Source of the DNA: Drosophila persimilis
Taxonomy: Eukaryota; Arthropoda; Insecta; Diptera; Drosophilidae
DNA: 64,000 nucleotides
NCBI RefSeq assembly: GCF_003286085.1
Contig: NW_020825541.1
Location: forward strand, 1-64,000
Direction of reading: 5' to 3'
Position numbers and translations under genes: made by a program
The notes under the pieces: generated by a model
Databases searched by the model: none
The model's input: the letters and a program-made list of their open reading frames with translations, nothing else
Told to the model about the DNA's origin: nothing
Shown here: positions 18,868-29,919 of the stretch, one piece after another
How the letters are laid out: each line of letters starts with the position of its first letter
Position numbering within the stretch: the first letter of the stretch is position 1

Positions 18868-19465
18868 ATGGTATGTAAGAATATTTAAATCTCTATATAG
18901 AAAATGATAAGCACTTCATCAAATATATACCTAGGCTTTCCTAGAATTACTTAACGATACAAAGCCGGCGGTTGGATACACCAAGGTTGAGGACCTATGC
19001 ATAGGATTTAAGTACAAGATCAATGGATGTAAAATCAAAAAAACATCATTTGGAAATAAAGTAGTCCTTTATTTAACTGATAAGGACAACGAACCGCTTT
19101 GGATATTTTTACCTAAAAGTTATGTGACCAAATTTTCCACAAAAACACCCTTTAAGATCCAACTCCACCCACTTGTTGAAGGCGTCGAAGAACACCAGCA
19201 ACATAGTATTGCCGTGTTTGGATCGGAGCAATGGTCCAATGAAGTCGGCGCAGACGATGTCCAGTGGTTCGTGGGCTTGGCGAGTGTGCATCTTCCCTCC
19301 TGGTTTGGTTTGACTGACCTTGTACTGCTGGCACTTGGTGCACTGCTGGATATATCGGGCGATATCTCGGTGCAGTCCGGGCCAGTAGTACCTCTGGGCT
19401 ATTCGTGTCGCCGTCTTCCTGATTCCGAGGTGTCCTGCTGTCGGATGGTCGTGGCACTCTTCTAG
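18868..19465 (+). CDS. Spliced small OB-fold-like ORF, 3' part fused to antisense integrase
   Basis: The coding sequence would be ATG (18868-18870), a 64-nt intron (18871-18934, GTATGTAAG...ATACCTAG) and a second exon from 18935. The second exon stays open to 19465. Its first ~65 codons encode a small beta-rich domain: a helix-like start (FLELLND), then a KYKING-like strand, a K-KTSFGNKVVLYL strand pair and an IFLPKSYV end. That K-T-FG-K / FLPK pattern reminds me of short OB-fold-like proteins found repeatedly in insect mobile and viral DNA, a low-certainty memory. From about 19140 the frame reads the antisense strand of a truncated Gypsy integrase, so the native end is lost. The donor matches GTATGT and the intron has the typical length of Drosophila short introns. 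Confidence 0.5.
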
Positions 19466-22400
19466 CACGCGTCGGCGGTGGTCCTTGTGGACACATAGTT
19501 TCCATTTGATAGGGTCTTCTTCGCTGGTTCTGCTGCTGGCTCGTTTGTATATTTGGTCGCTCTCGATGATGAACTCCGGACGTCCTTCCGGCTGTTCCTG
19601 GATCCGCTTGCGGAGCCTCTGCAGCCAGGGGCAGGGGCAAGGGTCCCGGTCTTCGTCCACTCGCTGCAGGGTTTCTACTGGTTGTCGTGAGAGCGCGTCA
19701 GCCACAACGTTCTGGCTTCCTCGGCGGTAGTGGATGTCAAACCGATATTGCTGGAGCTCCAAGGCCCAGCGGGCGATGCGTCCCGTTGGATTATCGATGG
19801 AGTTCAACCACTTCAAGGCGAGGTGATCCGTGATTACATCGAAGTGGTATCCTTCCAGAAAGCATCGGAGCTTCCGGATTGCCCAGACTACGGCAAGGCA
19901 CTCTTTCTCGGTGGCCGAGTAGTTTTCCTCCGCCTTGAGTAGTCGACGGCTTGCGTAGGCGATGACTCTTTCTGCTCCGTCGATCTGTTGTGTCAATACT
20001 GCTCCGAGGCCATACGAACTGGCGTCCGTTTGGAGTACGAATCGCTTGGCGAAGTCGTGGCATGCCAGGACTGGTGCTTGCGTAAGTCTTTCCTTGAGAG
20101 TCTCGAATGCCTGCTGTTGTTCGTCTGTCCACTCCCACTTTTGATCCTTTTTGAGCAGGTTGGTCATGGGCTGGACCACCGTGGCGAAGTTGGGGACGAA
20201 GCGTCGGTACCAGGATGCCATCCCGATGCAGCGTCGCAGTTCTTTCAGTGTGGTGGGCGGTGCTAGTTTCTGGACTGCGCTGACCTTGTCTGGGTCCGTG
20301 TGGATGCCTTGTTCGCTGATGACATGGCCGAGGTAGACTAAACTCTTCCTGAAGAAACTACACTTGTTTCTGTTCAGTCGGAGGTTCGCCTCTCGCAGCC
20401 TCCTGAAAACCTCGCGAAGGTGGTCGATGTGTTCTTCTAGCGTGGCTCCGATGACGATGATATCGTCGAGATACGCGAACGCGTACGGCTCCATGGTGGG
20501 TCCGATGACGCTATCCAAAGCTCGCTGGAACGTCGCTGGGGCTGAGTGCAGGCCGAAAGGCATGACCTTCCACTGGAAGAGTCCTCTGCCGGGGACGGTA
20601 AATGCTGTTGCCTCTCTGCTGCCCTCGGCCACCGGGATCTGCCAGTATCCGTTTTTGAGGTCCAGCGTGGAGATGTAGCGAGCGTGGCGAAGTCTCTCGA
20701 GAATGTGGTTAATCCGTGGCAGCGGATATGCGTCCGGCACCGAGCGGGCATTTAGCTGGCGATAATCCACGCACATTCGCATTTCTCCGGTCTTCTTTCC
20801 TACCAAGACGATTGGGGCGCTGTGGGGACTGTGGGATGGCTCGATCCTTCCGTCCCGTAGCAGCTCGTCCACCTGCGCGTTGATGATCTTCTGCATGGCC
20901 GGGTTCTTCGGGAAATAGCGCTGCTTCACGGGCCTGTCGTCTCGCATTGTTATCGTGTGTTCGGCGATGTGGGAGACTCCAACTAGTCCGTCGAATTTTG
21001 CCAGTTCTTCTTCCAGAAACTTGCCTGCCCACGGCGTGGGGGGTGGTTCGGGGTCTGGGTCTCGCTGCCACGGCGATAGGTCCTCCAGTTCCAGAGCGGT
21101 AATGGCGGCCAAGATCGCGGTCTCGTAGTCATCCGAGTCAGCTGGGCGAAACGGGTTGCGTTCCCGAGCTATCTCGGTGTCGGCTAATGGCTCCAGTTGG
21201 TAGTCCGTCGTCGGGGTTTCTGTGATCTCGTCCTGTGGTATCGGGGTTCGTGGCTTGCGTGATGTCTGTCGTGCTGGGTTACTACGTGGTGACTCCCGGT
21301 TTGATGAGCTGGCCCTGGAGTGGTCCAGCGGCGCTGAAGCTATCTCTGCCGACGTTTTCTGCTTTCTGCTGTGTCCTGTTGGTGACTCCTGGTTCGACGA
21401 GCTGGCCCTGGATTGATCCAGTGGAGCCGAAGCTGTCTCTGCCAAAGTCCTCTGTTTCCGGCCGTGTCCTGTTGGTGACTCCTGGTTCGACGAGCTGGCC
21501 CTGGATTGATCCAGTGGAGCCGAAGCTGTCTCTGCCAAAGTCCTCTGTTTCCGGCCGTGTCCTGTTGGTGACTCCTGGTTCGACGAGCTGGCCCTGGATT
21601 GATCCAGTGCAGCCGAAGCTGTCTCTGCCAAAGTCCTCTGTTTCCGGCCGTGTCCTGTTGGTGACTCCTGGTTCGACGAGCTGGCCCTGGATTGATCCAG
21701 TGGAGCCGGAGCTGTCTCTGCCAAAGTCCTTTGGTTCCTGCTGTGTCCTGTTGGTGACTCCTGGTTCGACGAGCTGGCCCTGGATTGACCCAGTGGAGCC
21801 GCAGCTGTCTCTGCCAAAGTCCTCTGTTTCCTGCTGTGTCCTGTTGGTGACTCCTGGTTCGACGAGCTGGCCCTGGATTGATCCAGTGGAGCCGAAGCTG
21901 TCTCTGCCAAAGTCCTCTGTTTCCGGCCGTGTCCTGTTGGTGACTCCTGGTTCGACGAGCTGGCCCTGGATTGATCCAGTGGAGCCGAAGCTGTCTCTGC
22001 CAAAGTCCTCTGTTTCCTGCTGTGTCCTGTTGGTGTCGGGGTTCGTGCTGGGGAACTGGCCATGGTTGGTTCCCTCGGTGTCGCAGTTCGTTCCGTCGTA
22101 GCTTTCTTCGTGTCCTGTTGTGGTGGCGTAGTCCTGGGGTTGTTGCTTGATATTGTCTGGTAGGGCTTTGTTGTCGCTGCGGTTGGGTAGTTCGTGGTTG
22201 GCTGTGGGGTGTTGGTCTGCGGCTGGTCTCGGATGGCAGTGGAGTCCGCAAACGTGACAGACCGTGGGCGTGGCTGGGCGGTGCATGATGGTATCGTCCC
22301 GGCGGGTTTCTGCTGCAACTTCAGCTGTAGATATGCCCGTCCGCAGTGGATCCTCGCGCGGATGCCACAGAGGAAGTCGAGTCCCAAGATGAAGTCGTCT

Positions 22401-22825
22401 AATACCGTGGGGAGTATAAGAAGAGATACCTGTGTTTCTTGCTGATCCAGGCGCACTGTGACTGCTATCGCTTGGTTGATCTCCTTCCTGGTTCCATCTG
22501 CCAGGCGGATCCTGGTCCTCACCTCTCGCCTGTTCTCCGTCGTCCCTATCTCCTTCGCCAGCCGCTCACTGATGAAGGATCGTGTGGCTCCAGTGTCGAG
22601 GGTGGCCGCAAATGCTCTCCCATTGATGTCCACCAGGGCAGCGATCCTTCCTCCGGTCATGCTTAATGGGTGGGTTTCTCCTGTTCCTGGGTGCGCGCCT
22701 CCGTCCATGTCCCAGTTGGGCGGAGACCCGACCCGTTTCCCGACGCGGGTTTCCGGCAGCAGTTGATGGTCCGGACCCCTCGGTGGCCACATTCCCAACA
22801 GAACAGCTTCTGTCGGTTTGTGCAC
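19157..22825 (-). pseudogene. pol: Pro-pol of Gypsy-superfamily element, 3' truncated
   Basis: Open for over 1200 codons. Aspartic protease DTGATRSF lies near residue 76 of the frame. A spacer with eight 31-residue repeats follows. The reverse transcriptase has YLDDIIV near 783 and RNase H has TDASSYGLGA near 938. The integrase zinc domain (H-H-C-C) lies at about 1131-1170 and the first core aspartate near 1188. The protein then leaves the family after NKWVEL because of the junction with the 17-19 kb island near 19.15 kb. The frame begins before the end of gag in another frame, consistent with frameshift expression; 22825 is not an ATG. The last ~16 codons to 19109 are island sequence read antisense. 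Confidence 0.88.
21290..22050 (-). repeat. Eight 93-bp tandem repeats within pol
   Basis: Each unit encodes 31 residues with the core SPTGH-RKQRTLAETASAP and LDQSRASSSNQE. Eight units are recognisable and the last is diverged. Because 93 is a multiple of three, other frames on both strands also stay open across the array (for example plus 21235-22101). Those are shadows, not genes. Confidence 0.9.
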
Positions 22826-24059
22826 GCACTACTGAAATGGCCGTTTTCCCCGCAGTTCCGGCAGGCTCGTTGTACATCGATCGCCTGCTCTTGCTCCTGG
22901 CCGATTCCTCGGTTGGCGATCTCGGTTTTCCCGGGTGTCTCGTGTGTGTTGCCTCGTTGGGGGTTGGTTCCATTGCCGATATAGGCGGCTCGATGGTTCT
23001 GCGTGGTCCCGATGCTACGGAGTGCGTCTCGGTCCCGCGCGGTTTCGTAGGCCGAGACGAGCTGGGTCAATTCTGTGAGTGATCGGAAATCCTGTCTGCG
23101 CGTGTACATTTGATACTCCGGACGGAGATTTTCGTAGATCCGCTCGAGTTCCTGTTCCCGATTATACTGGGCTCGCTGCATCATCAGACGCAACTCGATA
23201 AGGTAATCCCGGAAGGATTCCTTGGGCTTCTGTTCCCGACTTCGTATGGTGTCTTCCAGCCGCTGGAAGTATCTGTGGGGCAGGAAGAATTCTAGGAATT
23301 CTTTCCGAAAGTCTGTCCAATTCTGTCCCTGCATCTGAAAAGTTCGGAACCATCCTTCGGCCTTACCTGTAAGGAGACCGGAGATGGCTCGCGGCAACTG
23401 CTCTGGGCTCCCGCCGTATGATTCCACTCGCTCCTCGAGCCTTTCGATGTACGCTAATGGGTCCGCGTGGCCGTCGAAAGTAACTCCCCATTTCCGGAGT
23501 TTGTCCGCCAGTAATGAGTATGAAATCTCACCCCCTCCGGGGCGTGAGACCCGATGTCCCTGAGGAAGACGTGGCTGTTCTCCGTCCGTGGTTGTCTGGT
23601 GGCTAGGCGTGGTCCTGGCTCGTGGTTCTTGCTGGCCGCCTCTGGTCTGATTCCTTGGAGTGGTCCTTGGGCATCTCGTCGTGGTTGCTCGTCCTGAGCG
23701 GCCGGTGTCTCGGTTGCTGACTCGCGGTATCCGTGGGTGGATCCTTGGCTCGTGCTGGGCAGTTCGGGTACGATTAATCGCAGTTTTGGTCCCTCCTTGC
23801 TGTCTTCCATCTTCGTCCGGCTCTCTGGCCCGGGTGACGTGGCTGGACTCCGGTGGTCCCTGGGGCTCGGGATGTTCCCAAAGTGCGTGGCCAATTCGTC
23901 CAGCCTTGCTTGCACGGCTTCGGGGTGCCCTGGGCGTGCGATGAATGCGGTGATCCGGTTCCGTAGGTCCTCTACAGTCCCAGTTTCCCCTAGTCCAAAC
24001 TCCTTAGCTAGGCTCTGCACCTCGTCCTTCCTGCGGGACGCTATCCAGCGGATGTTCAT
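22663..24059 (-). pseudogene. gag: Gag of Gypsy-superfamily element, one frameshift
   Basis: It starts MNIRWIASRRKDEVQ, a short SAP-like helical domain (LAKEFGLGETGTVEDLR). A proline/serine-rich stretch follows, then a capsid-like region (WFRTFQMQGQNWTDFRKEF) and a CCHC-type knuckle (CRNCGENGHFSSAC) near 22835-22875. The frame changes at a G-run (plus-strand C-run 23531-23535). Downstream of it, SYSLLADKLRKWGVTFDG continues the protein in the other frame up to 22663. A one-base indel there breaks Gag. The related Gag start at 51305-51607 has the same SAP-like region. Confidence 0.85.
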
Positions 24060-24099
24060 CCTGATCCTGGTAAACTAATCGTGGCACCGGGGCGAGTCC

Positions 24100-24420
24100 T
24101 TATCAGCACGGTCTGGGGCTCCTGTACTAGGATACACGGCACTGGGTGGGGAGTCTTGTTCGAAGGACACGCGGCACGGTACTGGGTCGGTGATCCTATA
24201 CTAGGATACACGGCACTGGGGTGAGGGATCCTGTTCGAAGGACACGCGGCACGGTACTAGATCGGTGATCCTGTACTAGGATACACAGCACTGGGTTGGA
24301 TGATCCTGTCGAAGGACACGCGGCACGGTACTAGATCGGTTATCCTGTACTAGGATACACAGCACTGGGTTGGATGATCCTGTCGAAGGATACGTGGCGC
24401 GGTACAGGGAAAGGTTCTGT
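24100..24420 (-). repeat. Leader tandem repeat, four ~75-bp units
   Basis: Units share TACTAGGATACAC, GCACTGGG and CGAAGGACACGCGGCACGG. Starts are spaced about 75 bp (near 24125, 24201, 24275, 24349). They are part of the untranslated leader. Confidence 0.85.
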
Positions 24421-24599
24421 CTGACTGCTCAGTGGTAACTGTGTGACTGCCCGGTGACAACTGCCTGACTGCCCGGTACCAACTCCCCGACCGGTGTTCC
24501 TGCTCCGCCTTATATTGGCCGCGGCCATGGCTTTGTGGCCGAGGGCTCCTCTGCCATGTAGCTGTTCCTCTGCGTTCGCCGGCTGTCCCTCGCTGCTCC

Positions 24600-24960
24600 G
24601 TTGTTCTACCGCTGCTTCACTGCTTGGCTGCTCTGTCACTGTCTCGCTGCTCTGTCACTGCCTGGCTGCTCTGTCACTGTCTCGTTGCTCTGTCGCTGCT
24701 GCTTCTCCGCTCTGCCGCTGCCTCGTTGCTCTGTCGCTGCTGCTTCTCCGCTCTGCCGCTGCCTCGTTGCTCTGTCGCTGCTGCTTTGTTGCTCTGCCGC
24801 TGCTCTGTCGCTGCTGCTTTGCTGCTCTGCCGCTGCCTCGTTGCTCTGTCGCTGCTGCTTCTCCGATCTGCCGCTGCCTCGTTGCTTTGTCGCTGCTGCT
24901 TTGTTGCTCTGCCGCTGCTGCTGCTTGGCTACTCTGTCGCTGGTGCCGCTTTGTCGCCGT
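24600..24960 (-). repeat. CTG-rich degenerate repeat in leader
   Basis: GCTGCTCTGTCGCTGCTGCTT-type units, all with CTG periodicity, which keep several frames open. The leucine/cysteine- or glutamine/alanine-rich ORFs read from it are composition artefacts. Confidence 0.8.
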
Positions 24961-25431
24961 CGCGTGCCAAAGTTTTAGGCGCCGTCCGCGGCCTTTTTCT
25001 CCCGGCACGCGGTGCTGTGTCTTCGGCGTCTCTCCCCGTCTCTTTCTGTCGCGTAGGTGGCTGGCCGCGTGGTTTTTCGCGTCTCTCCCCGTCTCTTTCT
25101 GCCTCGTAGTTTTCGTGGTTTTCGCCGGCGCGTCTGGGACACGTGCCGGCGGCTGTTGCTAGGGGGGTATTAGAGAAACCAGCCTCAGCTGTACATGAGT
25201 CGAGGGATCAAAGATTGGTGCTGGCTATTCGCCGGGACTCTGATTTTGGGGCTGCTAATCACTGATTTGAAGTTTTCCCTTCCTTTCTCCTGCTGCTTTT
25301 ACAGATCCGTGGGTCCTAAGCATCGTTTGCTGTTTTGCTTTTGTGGGTCTTGCCTTTTAATTGTGGGCTGCTGCTTGGTTCCCTTTTCACTTTTCACTTG
25401 TTTCCTATGCTCACCGACTCTCCCCTCGTGG
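24961..25431 (-). other. Leader of Gypsy-superfamily element, primer-proximal part
   Basis: Non-coding. The stretch at 25150-25200 (GAGAAACCAGCCTCAGCTGTACATGAG) resembles the leader sequence at 42110-42140 and 52270-52300, showing the families share leader ancestry. Confidence 0.6.
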
Positions 25432-25449
25432 GTCCCTGCTCGGGCGACA
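25432..25449 (-). other. Primer binding site, tRNA-Lys-type, slightly diverged
   Basis: The minus strand reads TGTCGCCCGAGCAGGGAC, one base off the TGGCGCCCGAGCAGGGAC at 52445-52462. Both resemble the complement of the tRNA-Lys(UUU) 3' end. Confidence 0.7.
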
Positions 25450-25451
25450 TC

Positions 25452-26897
25452 TGTAAGGAAGTTCTCAGGCCGAGGTACAGCTTCTCAGTCTGTCCAGGGC
25501 CCGGTCCTTCCCCACAGCAAAATTTGTTGTGTGAGGACCTAAGGGGAGAGCCGCTTGTGGCGAAAGCGCGCCCGTGGGGTGGATCGTGGGACGGTCGGGC
25601 CTGGCCCGGCCACGAGGCGTGGGTGAAGCCGTGCGTGGGAGCTGCAGAGACGTGCGTTGCGGGTCATGTATGGCGGGAGAAGAGGTTTGGATCAGGGATC
25701 GGAAGGGTATGGGAGAGGGGAGCCCAGCTTAGCAGATGCCGCATGATCCACGACTCACATCTGCGTCGCCAGGTCCCCAGGGCGAGGGTGTAGGAGAGGG
25801 AACCCAGCTTTGCGAATGCCGCGTGAATCCACGACTCACATCCAGCATCGCCGGGTCCCCCGGGGGGAAAAGGTACAGGAGAGGAGAAACCCAGCTTGGT
25901 GAATGCCGCGTGATCCACGACTCACATCCACTTCGCTGGGCCTCCCGGGGGGAAAAGGTACAGGAGAGGAGAAACCCAGCTTGGTGAATGCCGCGTGATC
26001 CACGACTCACATCCACTTCGCTGGGCCTCCCGGGAAAAGGGAAGAGAGGGGGAGGGGGAGTGAGTGACTCCTACGGGCGAATGTCCTGAGACAGGTGGGT
26101 GGAGGTTGATGTCTTTATTATTTTCGGATCATTTCCCTACTTAAAATCCCGCGCCTGCAGCGGGGAAAAACCACATGTGTGTATGGATATGTAAAAAAAA
26201 ACTGCGGAAATGTTCTGTCTATGCCTGCCTACTGCACCGATCTGTTCCCCCCCAGAGCTCACATACGTGAGGTGGCTCACCCTTGTTTCCCTCCTTTGGG
26301 GTCCTGGTATCCCGCGGCGGGTCCTCGTCACGTCGGCTTATCTCGTACACCGCGTGCTCACAACTTGTTCTTTTCTTTTTACACACCGCGGTCGCGGCTT
26401 ATTTTTCCGTCACACAACCGGTCTTGTTCAGCCCTCGGAGATCACTCCCGAGTCTGGCCCGCGCTGGACCGTGCCAGGCCTCTGCTTTGTCTTTTTCCAG
26501 CTTCTCTGCCGCTTCGTGGCTGCGCAGCTTCGGCTGTCGGCCTCGTCGGCGTGGGCGATCGGCTGCGTCTCTGTATTCTCTGCTTCGCCGTCGGCCCTTT
26601 CCTCGGCTGCGTGGGCGTAAGGCCGATCGGCGGCTTCTCTGCCGCTTCGCTCTCTTTCCTCTGTGTATAGCCGTTCTCTTCGTTGCGTTCCCTCTCCGCT
26701 GCGTGGCCGTCGTGTGCGTCTCTCTTTCGTGTGTGTATAGCCGTTCTCTTCGTTGCGTTCTCTCTTCGCTGCGTGGCCGTCGTGTGCGTCTCTCTTTCGT
26801 GTGTGTATAGCCGTTCTCTTCGTTGCGTTCTCTCTTTCGTGTGTGTATAGCCGTCGTGTGCGTCTCTCTTTCGGGTGTGTACTCTTACTAATAGAAA
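25452..26897 (-). mobile_element. 5' LTR of Gypsy-superfamily element, with internal repeats
   Basis: Starts TGTAAGGAAG next to the primer site. It contains four ~85-bp units (starting near 25721, 25800, 25887, 25975; core CCGCGTGATCCACGACTCACATC). An AATAATAAAGAC poly(A)-type signal lies near 26115-26128 on the minus strand. About three ~68-bp units follow (26655-26880; core GTGTGTATAGCCGTTCTCTTCG). Its outer edge is lost at DINE-like copy C. Confidence 0.7.
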
Positions 26898-28002
26898 CGA
26901 GGGGGAACGTTGTGAGTTGCTGCGGACACCGCAACTCTACGGTTATACCCGATACTAAGTCAGTATGGCTCTCCTCCGGCAGACGCCGCTAATATTAAAC
27001 GACACGACAAAGAGTGCGTGCGAGAGAGACAGAAAATCAGTCTGAGCGTGACGTCACGCGCTGCTTAGCCACTGCAAATTGATTTGTTTCCTTTGGCTAT
27101 AAAAATGATCTGATCTGATTCAGATTCAGCAATCTGATAGATATGGTCGTTATCTATGATTCTGCGTTTTTAGTTTTCTCAAATCTGCAATATTGTGGAT
27201 GCAACAGATTTTCGTTCTTTCTGGGGGCGGAAGGGGGTGGGGCGAAATTTTGAGATATACGTTTTATAGTGAGATCTAACAGGAGTGCGGATACTAAATT
27301 TGGTTACTCTAGCCATAATAGTCTCTGAGATTTGTGAATATCCCCAGCTTTGCATCCTTTGCGGTGGCGGAAGAGGGTGTGGCGAAATTTTGAAACAAAC
27401 TCGTCTCGGTCCGATATATTAGGAGTGTGGATACCAAATTTGGTTGCTCTAGCTTTTATAGTCTCTGAGATCTAGGCGCTAATGTTTAATCTAAGCAAAG
27501 CCGCCTATGCTACGTGTGTGTTAGAGAGAGACAGGGCGAGAAAAAATGAAATTGTTTTCTTGATGCTGGCTATAATAATAATACGATCCAATTCAGATTC
27601 TGCAGTCTAAAAGTTATGGTCATTCTCTACGATTGTGCGTTTTTGGTTTTCTCGTATCTTTAAAATTGTGGATGCCACAGATTTTCATCCTTTGTGGGGG
27701 CGGAAGTGGGCGGGGCAAAGTTTTGAAATATTTTTGTAGCAGTGACATATCACAGAAGTCTGGATCCAAAACATCGTTGCTCTAGCTCTTATAGTCTTTG
27801 AGCATTATGCGCTGAAGGGGACGGACAGACGGACAGACGGGCGGACGGACAGACAGACAGGGCTCAATCGACTCGGCTATTGATGCTGATCAAGAATATA
27901 TATACTTTATAGGGTCGGAAACGATTCCTTCTGGACGTTACACACATCCACTTTTACCACAAATCTAATATACCCCAATACTCATTTTGAGTATCGGGTA
28001 TA
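26898..28002 (-). mobile_element. DINE-1-like element, copy C
   Basis: Full length, minus orientation, with hairpin at about 26914-26938 and 5' palindrome at 27969-28002. It carries the GGCGGCTTTGCTTAGA-type central block shared with copies F, H and I, which differs from the A/B/D/E type. Confidence 0.88.
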
Positions 28003-28019
28003 AAAACGCCTACAGTTAT

Positions 28020-28870
28020 TTAAATTTTAAACAAAGTCATTATGAACCCCGCTGCCATTGAAAGCAGCAGCGTCAAAGAATGATCCGAGCAATGGGGCCC
28101 TAGCGGCAGCAGCAGCAGCCATCTACACCAACACCAACGTCAACGCCAAACAACAAAAAACAACAAACGCCACCAACAAAACGTCAAAGAGAGAGATATC
28201 ACTCAGTTCCAAATGCACCTGGTTCGAGTCTGAGCTCGGGCATCAGCCCAGTCAGGATCGTGGCTTGAGGATCCTCATCCGAGGACTCTCCCACTCCACG
28301 CTGCCAGACTGGACTCGCAGCAGTATGCTGAACGAGGGGTTCACGGTTCGGTTTATAAGGGTGATCACCGATCGATTCGATCGCTGCTGCCAATTCAACC
28401 TCTTCGAGGCTGAGATCGCCCCAAGCCGGACCGTGGCCAATTCGATGTGTTGAAGCTGCGACGCCTGGGTGGGAGGCCCGTCACGGTTGAGAGACTTGGA
28501 GTTTGCCGTGACCCTGCCCAGTGCCATCGTTGCCAGGTGTTTGGCCACACCCGCGCATATTGTAGACGCGCTGCAGTTTGCATGAAATGCGCGGGTTGGC
28601 ACCTGACGACAGACTGCAGCAAGCCGAGGAGTGCCGCTCCCAAATGCGCCAACTGCCAGGGCCAGCACATCAGCTCATACAAGGGATGCCCATCCTTTAA
28701 GGCAGCCAGGCAGCGCCACGCCAACACCAGCAGCAGCAGCGGCCAGACGCCCAATGCGATGACAGCTGCGCTCAAAATCTGCAATTATACGTACAGCGTA
28801 TAAAAGAGATGGAAAGGAGGGTCGACCAGACGGCAGATCAACTCACCAAATTGACTGCAGCAAATGGCAA
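28020..28870 (+). pseudogene. Jockey-type non-LTR retrotransposon ORF1 (gag) remnant
   Basis: ATG at 28042, then an early stop and frame changes. Recognisable pieces are an alanine- and asparagine-rich N-terminus, an RNA-binding-like region (IRGLSHSTLPDWTRSSML ... FNLFEAEI) and three zinc knuckles at 28520-28710 (CHRCQVFGHTRAYC, CMKCAGWHLTTDC, CANCQGQHISSYKGC). This knuckle set is characteristic of Jockey-clade ORF1. The frame shifts near 28447, and no ORF2 (endonuclease/RT) follows, so it is a 3'-lacking fragment. Confidence 0.8.
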
Positions 28871-29915
28871 GGGCACAACAGCCATGTCCCCACTCCAACC
28901 AACAGCAGCAGCAGTATGGCTGTATGGTCGGTAGTATGGGGGGGTTCTTATACTGGTCCTTTCCTTTACGTGCTCGCGTCGGATCCTTATCTTATTATTT
29001 TTTGTTCGCGTGCAATACCCTGCGTATGACCGTATGTCTAGTGTCAGGGGGTTGGGAAGGAGGATGAGGAGGCTGGGGTAATTAGAAGGGACAAAGGAAT
29101 TAAGGGGAAAGGGAAGTTGGCTTCCGCCATGCATATCCGAACCGACGGGTAGCTGTGCTGGTGTTGGATGCAACAGCCATGGCCCTCCCAACCTTGATCA
29201 TCCAATTCCGGAGAAAATATGGCTTATGGATGATCCCTTTTCTCGCCGGGGGTCATACCTCACTCTCCCTCATCGATCCCAGCATGGCTCCTAAACAAAA
29301 ATCTTCTAACAAATCATTTCCAAATCATTAACAATATTTATTTTTAACGATAGGGTAGGCCCTAAGCTAAATACATGGGTAGAAAGAAAATTATATATAT
29401 TTATGGGTTGAGTATAAGCTAGGGAAATAAGAGAATTAAAAATATAGGAATAATAATTTTAAATAATATGAATAATATATATGATCTCAAAAACAAATGG
29501 TAGGATACTGGGAATAATTTCATGAATATTTAACTAGGAACTTTTGTAATTTAAGATTTCTTCATTTTCGTTATTTTCGTATTAATGCAAAAGTAAGGGT
29601 AACTAATCACCTTCGCATAGGTGTAAAGCCCCTGCTGCCGCTGATCTGCGCTAAAGCTTAAAGATTACAAAGCTCTTGAGCTTTTCGTGGGCTTAAGGCC
29701 TCTTTACAACACAAAAGCCCCAACATAATTTAGGGAAAATCAAAGAATACGGCCGACCGGGCTCATGTATGGTTTTTGTCTCTTTATGTTAAAAGTTTAT
29801 AAACGATAACTGGGAGTGAGTTCGTTCACTTACGTACTTTCATGTTCCGGCCACGTCCAAAAGATCTTTCGTCGAGGGGAATACCTGTAAGTTTTAGAGA
29901 GAGAGCACACACACA
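28871..29915. other. Unassigned sequence between Jockey remnant and provirus 2
   Basis: No gene or clear repeat recognised. 29320-29600 is AT-rich; 28900-29200 has G-runs and CAG-rich bases. A 354-bp minus-strand ORF at 28838-29191 shows no family features. Confidence 0.4.
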
Positions 29916-29919
29916 TGGA

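Larger units (their letters stand above)
19140..26897 (-). mobile_element. Gypsy-superfamily LTR element, truncated in integrase
   Basis: Minus-strand element with, in order from the right: LTR (from 25452 to about 26897), tRNA-Lys-type primer site (25432-25449), a long repeat-filled leader, gag, and pro-pol ending abruptly in the integrase core near 19157. No 3' LTR is present. It is GC-rich compared with its neighbours. The same primer site and a related Gag N-terminus occur at 51305-52462, so a related family also lies there. Confidence 0.85.

Noticed and set aside
21235-22286. Long ORFs on the plus strand and in other minus frames over the pol repeat
   Set aside because: The 93-bp repeat keeps any stop-free frame open; only the pol frame continues into protease and RT.
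24494-25162. Leucine/cysteine-rich ORFs of 100-220 codons
   Set aside because: Produced by the CTG-rich leader repeat; three frames are open with low-complexity content.
25664-26016. ORFs with repeated motif CESWI/HAAFAKLG
   Set aside because: Translations of the ~85-bp LTR repeat, present in several frames, no gene features.
26428-26934. 168-aa minus-strand ORF rich in RTRRPR/HTKERR
   Set aside because: Translation of the ~68-bp repeat in the outer LTR, no conserved domain.
28020-28870. Telomeric HeT-A/TART array
   Set aside because: Only one short ORF1-like fragment with knuckles is present, with no head-to-tail array, 3' UTR or poly(A) junction.
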